From: Brevibacterium daeguense
Lineage (GTDB): Bacteria > Actinomycetota > Actinomycetes > Actinomycetales > Brevibacteriaceae
DNA length: 64,000 bases
Reading direction: 5' to 3'
Assembly (NCBI RefSeq): GCF_021729135.1
Contig: NZ_JAJTWW010000015.1
Coordinates: forward strand, 62,001-126,000
Shown here: positions 41,667-51,070 of the stretch, in pieces
How the letters are laid out: every line of letters begins with the position of its first letter
Numbering within the stretch: position 1 is the first letter of the stretch
Made by a program: the position numbers and the translations under genes
Notes under the pieces: generated by a model
Told to the model about the DNA's origin: nothing
Seen by the model: only the letters and a program-made list of their open reading frames with translations
Databases searched by the model: none

Positions 41667-43862
41667 TCAGCGCTGCTTGCCGTCCGAGACCTCGTCCCCC
41701 TCGAGAGGCGGCGGGACAGGTGAGCCCTGGGGCGCCTCGGCGGCGCTGTCGTCTTCGTCACCGGCGGTCGAGGGTCCACCACCGGCGGCCGAGGGCGTGT
41801 CGCCATTCTCCGGGACCCAGCCGTCGGCCCACTCACCCGTCTGGAAGTCGAACTCGACCGGCTCGCCGTTCTCGTCGGTGCGCTGGTACCACTCGGTGTA
41901 GTCCGCGTGGGTCGAATCGATCTCCGCCCCGGCGCCCTCGCCCGGCTCCGCCCTGACCACGTGCAGGCTGAAGTCGTCGTCGTATCGGTCGACGCCGGCG
42001 ACGACGGCCTTGCGCACAGCCGCCTCGGCGTACTGCTGCCGCAGGGTGTGGGGATCGGTGCGCAGCTCGCGGATCCACGCGATGATGATGAGGATCATGA
42101 TGACGGCGAACGGCACTGCGGTGATGATCACGAGCGATTGCAGCCCCTGGAGCGCCGACTCGTCGCCGAGCAGCAGCATCACGAGGGCGATCCCGCCCAT
42201 CACCACTCCCCAGAAGACGACGATCACCTTGGGCGGGTTCTGACCGCCTCGGGTGGTGAGGATGCCCATGACTACAGAGGCGGAGTCGGCGGCGGTGATG
42301 AAGAAGATCGCGAGGATGGCCATGATCACCACGGGCAGCCAGTCGCCGAAGGGGATGTTCTCGACCATGGCGAAGAGCACTTCGGGCGGGTTGACCCCCT
42401 CCTCGCCGACTTCGAGCAGCCCGTCGCGGTACATGAAGATGGCGGTGCCGCCCATGATCCCGTACGCGACGAACAGCAGCGATGAGGGGATGAGGATGAC
42501 GCCCAGGATGAACTGCCGGATGGTGCGGCCGCGGGAGATGCGGGCGATGAAGACGCCGACGAACGGCGACCACGAGATCCACCAGGCCCAGTAGTACACC
42601 GTCCACGTCGACTGGAAGTCGACCGTCTCCTGGCCCCACGAGGCGGAGCGGGCCATCATCTCGAACATCGATCCGAAGTACTCCATGACGGCCGACGGCA
42701 GCAGGTTGAGGAGGAACAGGGTCGGGCCCAGGATGAAGAGCATCCCGGCGAAGCCGATCGTGAGCACGATGTTGATGTTCGACAGATACCGGATCCCGCG
42801 CGAGACCCCGGACACCGCTGAGATCACGAAGCCGATCGACAGCACCGCGATGATGAGGACCATGGCCGTGTTCGTCAGCTCGGAGGCACCGGAGAGGATG
42901 ACGGTGCCCTCGCCGATCTGCAGGACCGCGATCCCGAGCGCGGCCGCGGTGCCGAACAGCGTGGCGATGATCGCGAAGATGTCCACCAGCTGGCCGGCCC
43001 AGCCCTCGGAGCGCGTTTTGCCGAAGAGCCGTTCGAAGATCGAGGACATCAGCAGCGACCGTCCGCGCCGGTAGGCCGCATAGGCGACGGCTCCGCCGAC
43101 CAGGGCGTACATCGCCCAGGCATGGAATCCCCAGTGGTAGTAGGTCTGGGCGAGCGCCTGGTGGAGCGCCTCGGTGGATTCGGGTTCGTTCGTCAGCGGC
43201 GGCGGGCTGATGAAATACGTCAGCGGCTCGGACGGACCCCAGAACATCACGCCGATGCCCAGACCTGCGGCGAAGAGCATCGCGACCCAGGAGAAGGTCG
43301 AGAACTCCGGCTTCTCACCGTCCTTGCCCAGCGGGATCTTGCCGTAGCGGGACACGCTCAGGGCCAGCAGAGCGACCAGCACCACGGTGGCGACCGCGTT
43401 GAACAGCCAGCCGAGGTGCGTCATGGTCCAGCCGTACATCGCGTTGGCGACGGTGCCCACGCCGGCAGGATCGGTGATGCCCCAGATCACGAAGGCGACC
43501 GTCAGGGTGCCCGCGATACCGAAGACGATCCTGTCGACGCCGTAGCGGCGCCGCTGCTCGTCGATCGCGATGCCGGGCACCAGCGCCGGGTGGGTGTCGT
43601 GCGGGTAGGTGGGGCGCTGGTAGTCGAGGCTGCGGATGACCTCGCCGGGCCGGTGGCGGAACCGCTCGGTTCCGGCGCGGCCGTGCTGCCGGGTTGCGGT
43701 GGTGCTGCCCGCGGCGGTGCTGTCCGAGGCGGTGCTGCTCGCGGCGGTGCTGCTCGCGGCGGTGCTGCCCGCGGAGGCAATCGCTTCGGCGCCGGCAGGG
43801 GCGCTGCTGTCGTTCGGCCCGATTCGCGGGTTGTCGGGAATCGGCGGGGTCTCGTCGCTCAT
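41667..43862 (-). CDS. BCCT-family betaine/carnitine/choline transporter
   Basis: 731 aa from the ATG at 43862, with GAGGTG upstream. Residues 1-75 are Ala/Ser/Thr-rich with repeated AASST units. Twelve TM helices follow. BCCT signatures are AAGLGIGVMFWGPSEPLTYF, YYHWGFHAWAMYALVGGAVA and, in TM8, YYWAWWISWSPFVGVFIARI then SRGRTIRQF. FFITAADSASVVMGILTTRG also matches. It imports compatible solutes such as glycine betaine with sodium or protons. The about 130-residue acidic C-terminal tail fits osmoregulated members. Confidence 0.93.
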   Translation of the reverse strand: MSDETPPIPDNPRIGPNDSSAPAGAEAIASAGSTAASSTAASSTASDSTAAGSTTATRQHGRAGTERFRHRPGEVIRSLDYQRPTYPHDTHPALVPGIAIDEQRRRYGVDRIVFGIAGTLTVAFVIWGITDPAGVGTVANAMYGWTMTHLGWLFNAVATVVLVALLALSVSRYGKIPLGKDGEKPEFSTFSWVAMLFAAGLGIGVMFWGPSEPLTYFISPPPLTNEPESTEALHQALAQTYYHWGFHAWAMYALVGGAVAYAAYRRGRSLLMSSIFERLFGKTRSEGWAGQLVDIFAIIATLFGTAAALGIAVLQIGEGTVILSGASELTNTAMVLIIAVLSIGFVISAVSGVSRGIRYLSNINIVLTIGFAGMLFILGPTLFLLNLLPSAVMEYFGSMFEMMARSASWGQETVDFQSTWTVYYWAWWISWSPFVGVFIARISRGRTIRQFILGVILIPSSLLFVAYGIMGGTAIFMYRDGLLEVGEEGVNPPEVLFAMVENIPFGDWLPVVIMAILAIFFITAADSASVVMGILTTRGGQNPPKVIVVFWGVVMGGIALVMLLLGDESALQGLQSLVIITAVPFAVIMILIIIAWIRELRTDPHTLRQQYAEAAVRKAVVAGVDRYDDDFSLHVVRAEPGEGAGAEIDSTHADYTEWYQRTDENGEPVEFDFQTGEWADGWVPENGDTPSAAGGGPSTAGDEDDSAAEAPQGSPVPPPLEGDEVSDGKQR

Positions 43863-43995
43863 GCAGGCGCACCTCGGTTCGGATAGGCGGGATCTGGTCG
43901 AGTGATTGCGCGAACTCCGGCGATTGCTGCACGGATTGCAGGAGTTCGAGGCTCGCCCCACGCGACTCGTCAAGAATCAGACCGGTCCCACCTTA

Positions 43996-44046
43996 GTCAG
44001 GCGGGCGGATGAAACCAGTCAGGCGGGCGGATGAAACCAGTCAGGG
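43996..44046. repeat. 22-bp perfect tandem repeat, 2.3 copies
   Basis: GTCAGGCGGGCGGATGAAAC plus CA repeats exactly at 43996-44017 and 44018-44039, then GTCAGG begins a third copy. It lies between the BCCT start and the DUF4334 gene stop. Confidence 0.85.
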
Positions 44047-44090
44047 AACGATTGGCACCACAGCCTTTCGCGCTGCGAACGCGAGGGTGC

Positions 44091-44822
44091 TCAGCTGAGG
44101 GTGTCCGGTTCCCTGTGCAGGAGGAAGAAGAAGGGGGAGTCGAGCCCGCGCAGATCCATCGCGCCGAGCAGTGTCCGGTTATCGAGGCGCCGGAAATGGT
44201 CATTGATCGGCTGCGCGTCGTAGATCATCGTCGCGGTCGAGACGCCGCGGTATTCGACCATGCGGAGTCGCGCCTTCGGCCGCCGAGTTCGGATCAGCGG
44301 CAGAGCGAGGCGCCCGAGGGCGGCGGTCGCGGGGTGGTGCACGAGCGAGGGCAGCCTCAAGGCCAGCTGCAGGGGAATGACAGCCGGCTCCACGGCGAAC
44401 AGCGAACCACGCCTCCTCGGACCGCTCCTTCGAAGCACTCGCTTCCCTGGAGCAGGCTTCCTGGAGCCAGGCTTCCCGAGACCAGGTGTCTCAGCGCCAG
44501 CCTTCTTGGAGCCACTCTTCTTGGAGCCAGGCTTCTCGGCGCCAGCCTTCTTGGACCCGGGTTTCTCGAAGATCAGCGGATCGACCTCCTCGGCGGACGC
44601 GAAGCGCTTGCCGTGCCACCCGTAGGCGCCGAGCAGCCCATCGAGCGGACTGCCGGTGGGCACCTCGGACCCGGTCCATCGACCGAACATCTCCTCGACC
44701 CGCACGGCGGGCAGGGAGTCGAAGACTGCGAGAGCCTGAGCTGTCGACATGCCGCGCCGGAGTTCCGCGGTGACGGTGCCCGAGTGCTCTGCCCCGCTCG
44801 TGGTGATGGTCTCAGTGATCAT
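44091..44822 (-). CDS. GXWXG/DUF4334 protein with internal KPGSKK repeat insertion
   Basis: 243 aa from the ATG at 44822, with GAGGAGA upstream. The N-terminal GXWXG domain reads VRVEEMFGRWTGSEVPTGSP and GLLGAYGWHGKRF. The C-terminal DUF4334 domain reads PLIRTRRPKARLRMVEYRGV, DAQPINDHFRRLDNRTLLGA and PFFFLLHRE. Between VDPLIFEKPG and the C-terminal domain lie about 55 residues of Lys/Pro/Gly/Ser/Ala repeats encoded by roughly 15-bp repeats at 44455-44575. Such an insert is not part of the family. Function is unknown. Confidence 0.85.
   Translation of the reverse strand: MITETITTSGAEHSGTVTAELRRGMSTAQALAVFDSLPAVRVEEMFGRWTGSEVPTGSPLDGLLGAYGWHGKRFASAEEVDPLIFEKPGSKKAGAEKPGSKKSGSKKAGAETPGLGKPGSRKPAPGKRVLRRSGPRRRGSLFAVEPAVIPLQLALRLPSLVHHPATAALGRLALPLIRTRRPKARLRMVEYRGVSTATMIYDAQPINDHFRRLDNRTLLGAMDLRGLDSPFFFLLHREPDTLS
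44455..44575 (-). repeat. Degenerate 15-bp coding repeats
   Basis: TTCTTGGAGCC, TTCTTGGACCC and TTCCTGGAGCC variants recur in near-15-bp phase and encode GSKK, GSRK and AGAE units in the DUF4334 protein. It is probably a recent expansion within the coding region. Confidence 0.7.
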
Positions 44823-44892
44823 GGTGCGCGTCTCCTCATCGCCGCCGACCGGCCGGCCCATCCTCATCGCCCGGCCGAACCAAAACCGCTCC

Positions 44893-45606
44893 TCAGGCCC
44901 GGCCGTACCAGCGCGCGATGTCCGGGGAATCCGGCCAGCCGGCGTAGGCGTCTCCCTGCGGCCAGCCCTCGGGCACGTCCTGCCATTCCTCCTGTCGACC
45001 GTAGGGCAGCAAGTCGATGAGGGGGAAGGTGTGCGACACCTGCTCGGTTCCCCGCCCGTCCGTATGCCAGGTCCGGTAGACGTCCTTGCCGTCGCGCAGG
45101 AAGACGTTGAGCGCGAAGCCCCCGTGCGGCGGCGCGCCGACGTCGGCGCCGAAGCTGCTGTGTGCGGTCGAGTACCAGGTCATCCGGTTGCCCACCCGGT
45201 CCCGGTAGGCCACAGCCTCGTCGATCGGCCCCTGGGTGACGATGACGAATCGCGCGTCATAGTTGCCGAGGAACTCCAGCCGAGTGAACTGCGAGGTGAA
45301 GTACGTGCAGCCGCCGCACTGGTACTCCTCCCCGGGGTGCCACATGTGGCTGTAGACGATGAGCTGATGCCTGCCCTCGAAGACATCGACCAGGCGGACC
45401 GGGCCCGAGGCGCCCTCGAGCGTGTAATCCGGCATCCTCACCATGGGCAGACGGCGTCGCTGGGCCGCGATGGCGTCGAGTTCGCGGGTGGCGGCCTTCT
45501 CCCGCTTGCGCAGGGCGTCCAGCTCGGCCTGCCAGGTCGCCTGGTCGGTGATGCGGGGGAGCGCCGGGGCGCGGTCGTCGGGCTGCATCGATTCGCTGGT
45601 GGTCAT
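44893..45606 (-). CDS. DUF899 family thioredoxin-like protein
   Basis: 237 aa from the ATG at 45606, preceded by GAGGAGGGA. LRKREKAATRELDAIAAQRR, RMPDYTLEGASGPVRLVDVF, LIVYSHMWHPGEEYQCGGCT and NVFLRDGKDVYRTWHTDGRG are standard DUF899 motifs. The fold is thioredoxin-like with CxxC replaced by the CGGC pair. Function is undetermined. It lies 28 bp after a VOC gene and 70 bp before the DUF4334 gene on the same strand, so an operon is likely. Confidence 0.9.
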   Translation of the reverse strand: MTTSESMQPDDRAPALPRITDQATWQAELDALRKREKAATRELDAIAAQRRRLPMVRMPDYTLEGASGPVRLVDVFEGRHQLIVYSHMWHPGEEYQCGGCTYFTSQFTRLEFLGNYDARFVIVTQGPIDEAVAYRDRVGNRMTWYSTAHSSFGADVGAPPHGGFALNVFLRDGKDVYRTWHTDGRGTEQVSHTFPLIDLLPYGRQEEWQDVPEGWPQGDAYAGWPDSPDIARWYGRA

Positions 45607-45634
45607 GGTGTCCCTCCTCAGCCGAGCTTCTCCC

Positions 45635-46075
45635 TCAATCGAGGCAGAACTCGTTGCCCTCCGGATCACGCATCGTGATGAAGCCGAACTCCATCGCCGC
45701 CGGGTTGGGTTCCACCCGGTAGGCGCGGGTCGCTCCGAGCGCTTCCAGCCGGCCGGCCTCCGCCTCCAGAGTGGCCATTCGCTCGTCACCCTCCAGCCCG
45801 GGTGCGGTACGGAGGTCGAGGTGGAGCCGGTTCTTCACGGTCTTGCCCTCGGGCACCCGCTGGAAGAAGAGCCGCGGACCGGTCCCCTCGGCCGGGATGA
45901 TCGCCGAGCGGGAGTTCCACTCCTCGCGCGGGACGCCGAACGCCGCCAGGGCCGCATCCCAGGATTCGAAGGCCCCGGGTGGCGGTTGCAGCTGATAGTC
46001 GAGCGCCTCGGCCCAGAAGGAGGCGAGCGCACCGGGATCGGCACAGTCGAAGGTGATCTGGACTTCTTTGGCCAT
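45635..46075 (-). CDS. VOC-family (glyoxalase-like) protein
   Basis: 146 aa. EVQITFDCADPGALASFWAE opens a VOC unit. ALDYQLQPPP, GTGPRLFFQRVPEGKTVKNR, LHLDLRTAP and FITMRDPEGNEFCLD are typical of the glyoxalase-like domain group. The substrate is unknown. It is the likely first gene of a VOC-DUF899-DUF4334 set and follows the amidase by 44 bp. Confidence 0.88.
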   Translation of the reverse strand: MAKEVQITFDCADPGALASFWAEALDYQLQPPPGAFESWDAALAAFGVPREEWNSRSAIIPAEGTGPRLFFQRVPEGKTVKNRLHLDLRTAPGLEGDERMATLEAEAGRLEALGATRAYRVEPNPAAMEFGFITMRDPEGNEFCLD

Positions 46076-46119
46076 GCGCCGATTTTCTCAGATCCGAGCG
46101 AGCCGCGGAAGGGGGATGC

Positions 46120-47817
46120 TCAAGGAGCCAGCGGCGGCGGCACCCGCAGCGAGCCGGAGCCGGCAGCCTCGAACGCCGCCGCATACCCGAGCAACGCGAG
46201 GTCCGAGTAGCCGGCTCCCGCGAAGGTCAGCCCGACCGGCATCCCCGGGTCCTCCATGCTCCCCATCGGCACGGTCACGGTGGGCAGCCCCACGTGGCGG
46301 AGGGCGTAGTTGCCGTTGGAGAACACCACTCCGTTGGCCCAGGCGAGGTCGGCGGCCGCCTCGTCGACGTCGGCGTTCGCCGGGCCCACGTCCGCGTTCG
46401 CGGGGAAGACGATAGCGTCGAATCCGTGGGACGCCATCCACGACTCGACGAGCTCCTCCCGCAGCGCGACGATGGCGCGCAGCCCGCGCGCGAACTGCGG
46501 ATGCTCACGCGGATCCGGGATTCCGGAGCGGGCGGCGTCGACGAGCTCCTTGAACCGGTCGTCGTGATCGTCCACCCGCTCGTACCGGTCGGGCAGCGCG
46601 CCCGGCGGGGTGGGGTAGATGTCCTTCGACTCGACGACGTCCAGGCTGGGGATCAGCGGATCGCCGTTGGCTCGCAGGAAGTCGTCCCACCCGAAGGCGA
46701 GGAAGCCGCCGAACTCGATGTCGGACCAGTCGCTGGGGAGGTCGCCCAGGTCGCCCAGGAACTTCTGGCCCGGGCGGTCGCCCTCGTACTTCGAGATCAG
46801 TGGGAAGTCGGTGACCACGACTTCCGCCCCGAGGCCCTCGAGCCGGGCCTGCGCCCGTTCCCACAGGTCGAGGATGGCGGGCCGGACTCGCATGGGATAT
46901 GCCGGATCCTGGCCCAGGTACATGGCAGGCACCGCGAGGCGCCTGCCGCGCAGCGCCTCGGGATCCTGCAGGTCCAGGTAGGACTCGGGCCGATGCTCGC
47001 TGGGCTTAGGGATCCTGACGACGTCCTGGTTCCGCCAGAAGTCGCCGCGCGTGATCGGATCGTCCTGGACGAGGACGTCGAGGAGCCGCAGCATGTCCGG
47101 CATCGAGCGGGTGTGCGGCACGACCACGTCGCGCGCCGGGAACAGCGGCCAGTTGCCGCGGATCGACAGGATGCCCCACGAGGGGGTGTAGGCGCACAGG
47201 GCGTTGTTGGAGGCGGGGCTGCGGCCGGAGGACACGGTCTCCTCGCCCATCCCGAACATCGCCAGGTTCGCAGCCGTCGCGACGGCGGAACCGTGCGACG
47301 ACCCCGAGCCGTACGCGGCGGGCAGGTACTCCCGGTTGTACGGGCTCTCGGTCCGGCCGTAGAGGCCGCGCTGCATTCCGCCATCGGCCATCGGCGGCAT
47401 GTTGGTCTTGCCGATGAGCACGGCGCCGGCCTCCCGCAGCTTCTCGACGGAGAAGGCGTCCCAGTGCGCCACGAGGTTCCTGAACGCCGGCGAACCGGCC
47501 GCCACCGTCAGGCCCTCGACCAGGTAGGAGTCCTTGACGGTGAACGGAATGCCCTCCAGCGGCCGAGGCGCCCCGGCCTCCCAGCGGCGGTCGGACTCCG
47601 CTGCATCGTCGAGCAATCGCGGATTGGGCACCACGATCGAGTTCAGGCCATCGGGTCCCTGGTCGTAGAGGTGGATGCGGCTGAGGTAGATCTGCGTGAG
47701 TTCGGTGCTGGTGATCCGTCCCTGCCGGAGCGCGTCGAGGGTGCCGGCGATGTCGGCCTCGACCACCTCGAAGGGCGCCTCCGGCTGTGCTGATCCATCG
47801 ACAGCGACGTCACTCAT
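46120..47817 (-). CDS. Amidase signature-family hydrolase
   Basis: 565 aa. The Ser-cisSer-Lys triad is visible: Lys in LEGIPFTVKDSYLVEGL, cis-Ser in AYGSGSSHGSAVATAA, and the nucleophile in ETVSSGRSPASNNALCAYTP. The glycine-rich stretch before the nucleophile reads GEETVSSGR rather than the common GTDTGGSIR, so it is a divergent member. It cleaves amides or related esters; the substrate is unknown. The final 30 residues (GLTFAGAGYSDLALLGYAAA) match the family end. Confidence 0.88.
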   Translation of the reverse strand: MSDVAVDGSAQPEAPFEVVEADIAGTLDALRQGRITSTELTQIYLSRIHLYDQGPDGLNSIVVPNPRLLDDAAESDRRWEAGAPRPLEGIPFTVKDSYLVEGLTVAAGSPAFRNLVAHWDAFSVEKLREAGAVLIGKTNMPPMADGGMQRGLYGRTESPYNREYLPAAYGSGSSHGSAVATAANLAMFGMGEETVSSGRSPASNNALCAYTPSWGILSIRGNWPLFPARDVVVPHTRSMPDMLRLLDVLVQDDPITRGDFWRNQDVVRIPKPSEHRPESYLDLQDPEALRGRRLAVPAMYLGQDPAYPMRVRPAILDLWERAQARLEGLGAEVVVTDFPLISKYEGDRPGQKFLGDLGDLPSDWSDIEFGGFLAFGWDDFLRANGDPLIPSLDVVESKDIYPTPPGALPDRYERVDDHDDRFKELVDAARSGIPDPREHPQFARGLRAIVALREELVESWMASHGFDAIVFPANADVGPANADVDEAAADLAWANGVVFSNGNYALRHVGLPTVTVPMGSMEDPGMPVGLTFAGAGYSDLALLGYAAAFEAAGSGSLRVPPPLAP

Positions 47818-47919
47818 GCGTGTTCACTCACTTCCTCGCGGGGCGGCCGCTGATTCTCCTGCTGCGGCCACCATGGCACCGTCGATGGTGAGTGTGCCAT
47901 ATCGCCGAGGCGCTCCGGC

Positions 47920-47976
47920 GGGCGGGCTGACCGAGGTCGGGCGGGCTGACGAGAGTCGGGCGGGCTGACCGAGGTG
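47920..47976. repeat. 19-bp tandem repeat, three copies
   Basis: GGGCGGGCTGACCGAGGTC at 47920, GGGCGGGCTGACGAGAGTC at 47939 and GGGCGGGCTGACCGAGGTG at 47958 follow head to tail between the RibD-like stop and the amidase start. Copies of CGCCTCGG or its complement flank it. Confidence 0.85.
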
Positions 47977-47996
47977 GGGGACGCCTCGGCGACTGG

Positions 47997-48641
47997 TCAC
48001 TTCCGCCAGAAGATGTGGTGCGTGACGCCGCTGGGGCTCGGCACGACGTCCAAGTGGTACCTGTCGGTCAGCTCCTCGGTCGATTCCCACAAGCGCACTC
48101 CGCCCCCGAGCTCGATGTCCACCACGGCGACGTGCAGGGTGTCGACGAGGTCCGCGTCCAGGAACTCCCGGATCGTGGTTGCTCCGCCGCCGAGCCGGAC
48201 ATCCTTGCCCTGCGCCGCCTCGCGGGCCAGTGCCAGGGCGTCTGCCGGCTCTCGGTTGACGAAGTGGAAGGTCGTGTCGCCCAGCGAGAACGTCGGCCGC
48301 TCGTAGTGGGTCAGCACGAAGACCGGGGTGTGGAACGGCGGCTCGTCGCCCCACCAGCCGAGCCATTCATGGTCCTGCCAAGGGCCGCGCAGCGGGGAGA
48401 ACTTGTTGCGGCCCATGATCTCGGCGCCGATGTTGTGGCTGAAGTCCCGGGTGAAGTAGTCGTCGAGCCCGCGACTGCCGCCGGGATCGGTGCGGTTGGG
48501 CCAGCTGGCAGTCGCGCCGGCCCACGACATGAAGCCCGCGGGGTCGGCGTGCCCGAACGGCCGTTCAAGGCTTTGCCCCTCGCCGGCTCCGTAGCCGTCG
48601 CGTGAGACGCAGAAGTTCTGGACCTTCAGCAGCTGTGCCAT
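47997..48641 (-). CDS. Dihydrofolate reductase-fold (RibD C-terminal family) protein
   Basis: 214 aa from the ATG at 48641, six bases after AGGAG. LLKVQNFCVSRDGYGAGEGQ opens the fold. AEIMGRNKFSPLRGPW, TPVFVLTHYERPTF, GKDVRLGGGATTIREFLDAD and DTLHVAVVDIELGGGVRLWE follow the RibD-C order, with GGG for NADPH. Members act as reductases on pterin-like or other substrates; none is certain here. It diverges from the LysR gene across 274 bp. Confidence 0.88.
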   Translation of the reverse strand: MAQLLKVQNFCVSRDGYGAGEGQSLERPFGHADPAGFMSWAGATASWPNRTDPGGSRGLDDYFTRDFSHNIGAEIMGRNKFSPLRGPWQDHEWLGWWGDEPPFHTPVFVLTHYERPTFSLGDTTFHFVNREPADALALAREAAQGKDVRLGGGATTIREFLDADLVDTLHVAVVDIELGGGVRLWESTEELTDRYHLDVVPSPSGVTHHIFWRK

Positions 48642-48915
48642 GGCGTTCTCCTGAGCTGGTTGCATTCTCTGCGGGGGTGTCCTACGACAGCGGCGCCCTA
48701 CGACATGGGTGCCCGATGAGATGGATGCTCCATGAGCTGGGGTTCCTCGCTGGTGGCAGTCACGCTACTCGCGAATCCGGGTCGCCTGTACCCGTTCAGG
48801 GGAAGTCGGCAGGATCGGAGCAGTTGCTGTGCCACCCGGTCGTCATCGGTTGCGTGACCCGCTCGGTGCTGCGGTGCACGCCGAGGAGCGACAAGCACTG
48901 CCTTAGCATCGACCC

Positions 48916-49818
48916 ATGATCGACCTTCATCGGCTCGCAGTGTGGCGGGCGGTCGTCGCCAGCGGTTCCGTCAATCGGGCCGCGGCGAACCTGCAGTACA
49001 GCCCGGCGACGATCAGTCAGCACATCATCGCGCTGCAGAAATCCGTCGGCCTCACGCTCTACCAGCGCAGGGGACGGGGCATCGAACCGACTCCGGTGGG
49101 GTTGCGCCTCGCGGAGGAGTCCGCGGACGTGTTCGGCAGCGTGCGGCGGCTGGAAGCCATCCTCGAGGATCTGCGGACGGGACCGAGCCCGCAGCTGACG
49201 ATCGGCTGCTTCTCCTCCGCCGCCAAGGAGTGGCTGCCTGCCGTCGTCGCCGAGGTGGTGGCCCAGTTCCCGGATCTGCGTTTCGAGATCATGATCGTGC
49301 AGCCCGCCGAGGTGCCAGGGCGGCGTGCCAATGACATCGAGATCCTGCCGGAGATCCCCGCCGAGAAGCCCACGGTGATCCCCGGCTGCACTCGCGGCGA
49401 GCTGCTCATGGAGGAGTGTGTGCTGGTCGTCGCGGCCGACCACCGCTTCGCCTCGGCTGCCGAGGTGGCGATGGCGGACCTCGAACCCGAGGCGTGGGTC
49501 GACCCCGACATGCACGGCACGCCGGCCAACCGGGTCGCGGTCCTGGCCTGTCACGCCGCCGGGTTCGAGCCCCGGTTCACCGCAGGGTCCGATGACCACT
49601 ACGCGGCGCTGGCAATGGTGGCCGCCGGCATCGGCATCACGGTGCTCCCGCGGCTGGCGGCGCGTGACCTTCCGGCGGGGCTGCGGAGCGTGCCACTCGT
49701 GGATCCGACTCCGAAGCGGCGCATCGCGCTGCAGGTGCGCGACTCGGTCGCGCACCTGGACTACGTGCAGGCGGCGGTCCAGCAGATCGAACTGCAGGCC
49801 GCGGCGTCCAGGGGCTGA
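48916..49818 (+). CDS. LysR-family transcriptional regulator
   Basis: 300 aa. The winged helix-turn-helix is HRLAVWRAVVASGSVNRAAA then SPATISQHIIALQKSVG, and LTLYQRRGRGIEPTPVGLRL completes the LysR start. The substrate-binding half includes PQLTIGCFSSAAKEWLPAVV and MVAAGIGITVLPRLAA. It diverges from the RibD-like gene and converges on lysE, so either could be a target. LysR proteins controlling a divergent neighbour are common, which favours the RibD-like gene. Confidence 0.9.
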   Translation: MIDLHRLAVWRAVVASGSVNRAAANLQYSPATISQHIIALQKSVGLTLYQRRGRGIEPTPVGLRLAEESADVFGSVRRLEAILEDLRTGPSPQLTIGCFSSAAKEWLPAVVAEVVAQFPDLRFEIMIVQPAEVPGRRANDIEILPEIPAEKPTVIPGCTRGELLMEECVLVVAADHRFASAAEVAMADLEPEAWVDPDMHGTPANRVAVLACHAAGFEPRFTAGSDDHYAALAMVAAGIGITVLPRLAARDLPAGLRSVPLVDPTPKRRIALQVRDSVAHLDYVQAAVQQIELQAAASRG

Positions 49819-49882
49819 CTCTCGTCGGTCGGGCTGGCAGCCTCGCAGCGGGAGGGTGCGCGGCAGCGGCAGGGCGAGCCGG

Positions 49883-50773
49883 TCAGCCGAGGAGCCCGAG
49901 GCTCTGCACGGCCTGCTTGACCAGGAGGACAGCAGCGGCGAGGATCATCAGGGCGCCGGACACGCGGCTGACGACCTGTCCGACGCCGGGCCGGGTGACG
50001 AAGAGGCGGTCAGAGGCGTAGCCGAGCAGCAGGTAGAACATCGTCCCGATGAGCATGTAGACGAGTCCGAGGGTGGCCAGCTGTGCAGGAAGCGGCCACG
50101 GTGATGCAGGCTGGGCGAACTGCGGCAGGATCGCCAGAAGGAACAGCAGCGCTTTCGGGTTGAGGGCGGTGACGCCGGCGCCACGGCGCATGTAGGTCCG
50201 AGCGCTGAGAGGCCGCGGCTGGGCGGGTGCCTCAGGGCGCGGCGAGGGCAGCGGTTGTCCTGCAGTCGGCAGTGATGCTGAGCCTGTAGGCCCGTTCGAG
50301 GGGACTTGCGCGGCAGCGGCAAGTGCCGGTTCGCGGCTCGGCTTCGCGGAAGGGCCCGGTGCCCGAGCGGCGCCGTCGCGGTCGCGCCCACTGGGGGTGC
50401 CGGCCGTGGCATCCCCGCCGTTAAGGGCGTCCCCATGGTTCGCAGCGTCCCCAATGTTCATGGCGTCCCCACCGCTCGAGTTGTCCCCGTCCTTCCTGGT
50501 GCCGCGGAGGATGGCGATGCCCAGGTAGATGAGGTAGATCGCCCCCGCCAGCGTGAGAACTGTCAGTCCGAGCGGAGCCGCCTCCAGGAGCGGACCGACA
50601 CCGAGCGCGACGGCGGTGACGACGAACGCGTAGCCGATCATCAGACCACCCACCGCAGGAGCGATGACTCGACTCCGTGCGCTCGCAGCGAGGACGAAGA
50701 CCCAATCCGGCCCCGGGACGAGGATCACCGTCAGCGCGACTCCCGCGAAGACCAGCAGCACTGTCGGGTCCAT
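49883..50773 (-). CDS. LysE-family amino-acid exporter with large loop insertion
   Basis: 296 aa. TM1 with LTVILVPGPDWVFVLAASAR carries the family PGPD motif. LTVLTLAGAIYLIYLGIAIL, GAGVTALNPKALLFLLAILPQF and LGLVYMLIGTMFYLLLGYAS are standard. Between TM3 and TM4, residues about 95-195, lies a long disordered insertion with repeated GDA units (GDAMNIGDAANHGDALNGGD) and Pro/Ala-rich sequence; the usual protein is about 210 aa. Export of an amino acid or homoserine lactone-like compound is expected. Two hairpins lie in its 5' region. Confidence 0.88.
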   Translation of the reverse strand: MDPTVLLVFAGVALTVILVPGPDWVFVLAASARSRVIAPAVGGLMIGYAFVVTAVALGVGPLLEAAPLGLTVLTLAGAIYLIYLGIAILRGTRKDGDNSSGGDAMNIGDAANHGDALNGGDATAGTPSGRDRDGAARAPGPSAKPSREPALAAAAQVPSNGPTGSASLPTAGQPLPSPRPEAPAQPRPLSARTYMRRGAGVTALNPKALLFLLAILPQFAQPASPWPLPAQLATLGLVYMLIGTMFYLLLGYASDRLFVTRPGVGQVVSRVSGALMILAAAVLLVKQAVQSLGLLG

Positions 50774-50820
50774 GGATCACTCCCTGCTGATGAGTGGCGG
50801 CGGCAACGAAGGCCCGGCCG

Positions 50821-50860
50821 CCGTTGAATAGCCGCCGGAGACCCCGGCGGCTGAGAACGG
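50821..50860 (-). ncRNA. Possible structured leader hairpin of lysE
   Basis: CCGTT and AACGG enclose AGCCGCCGG-AGACC-CCGGCGGCT, 48-87 nt before the lysE start. With the hairpin at 50913-50941 it could form a leader. I do not recognise a known riboswitch class. Confidence 0.3.
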
Positions 50861-51070
50861 ACCTCTCGATTCTCTGTGGTCCCGACGTGTCAGGACAAGC
50901 AAGCAGAAGCATCCGACCATCAGCCACAGACTGATGGTCGGGGTGCGATGAAGAGTCCAGCTGCGCCGGCGAAAGACCCGTGGCAATGCCGTCGTCGCGC
51001 AGCGTTCACCTGAGGGCGGCTGCAACGTCATGGAGCTGACCTCGACCCGTAACCAGTCAGTCCGGTCCTG

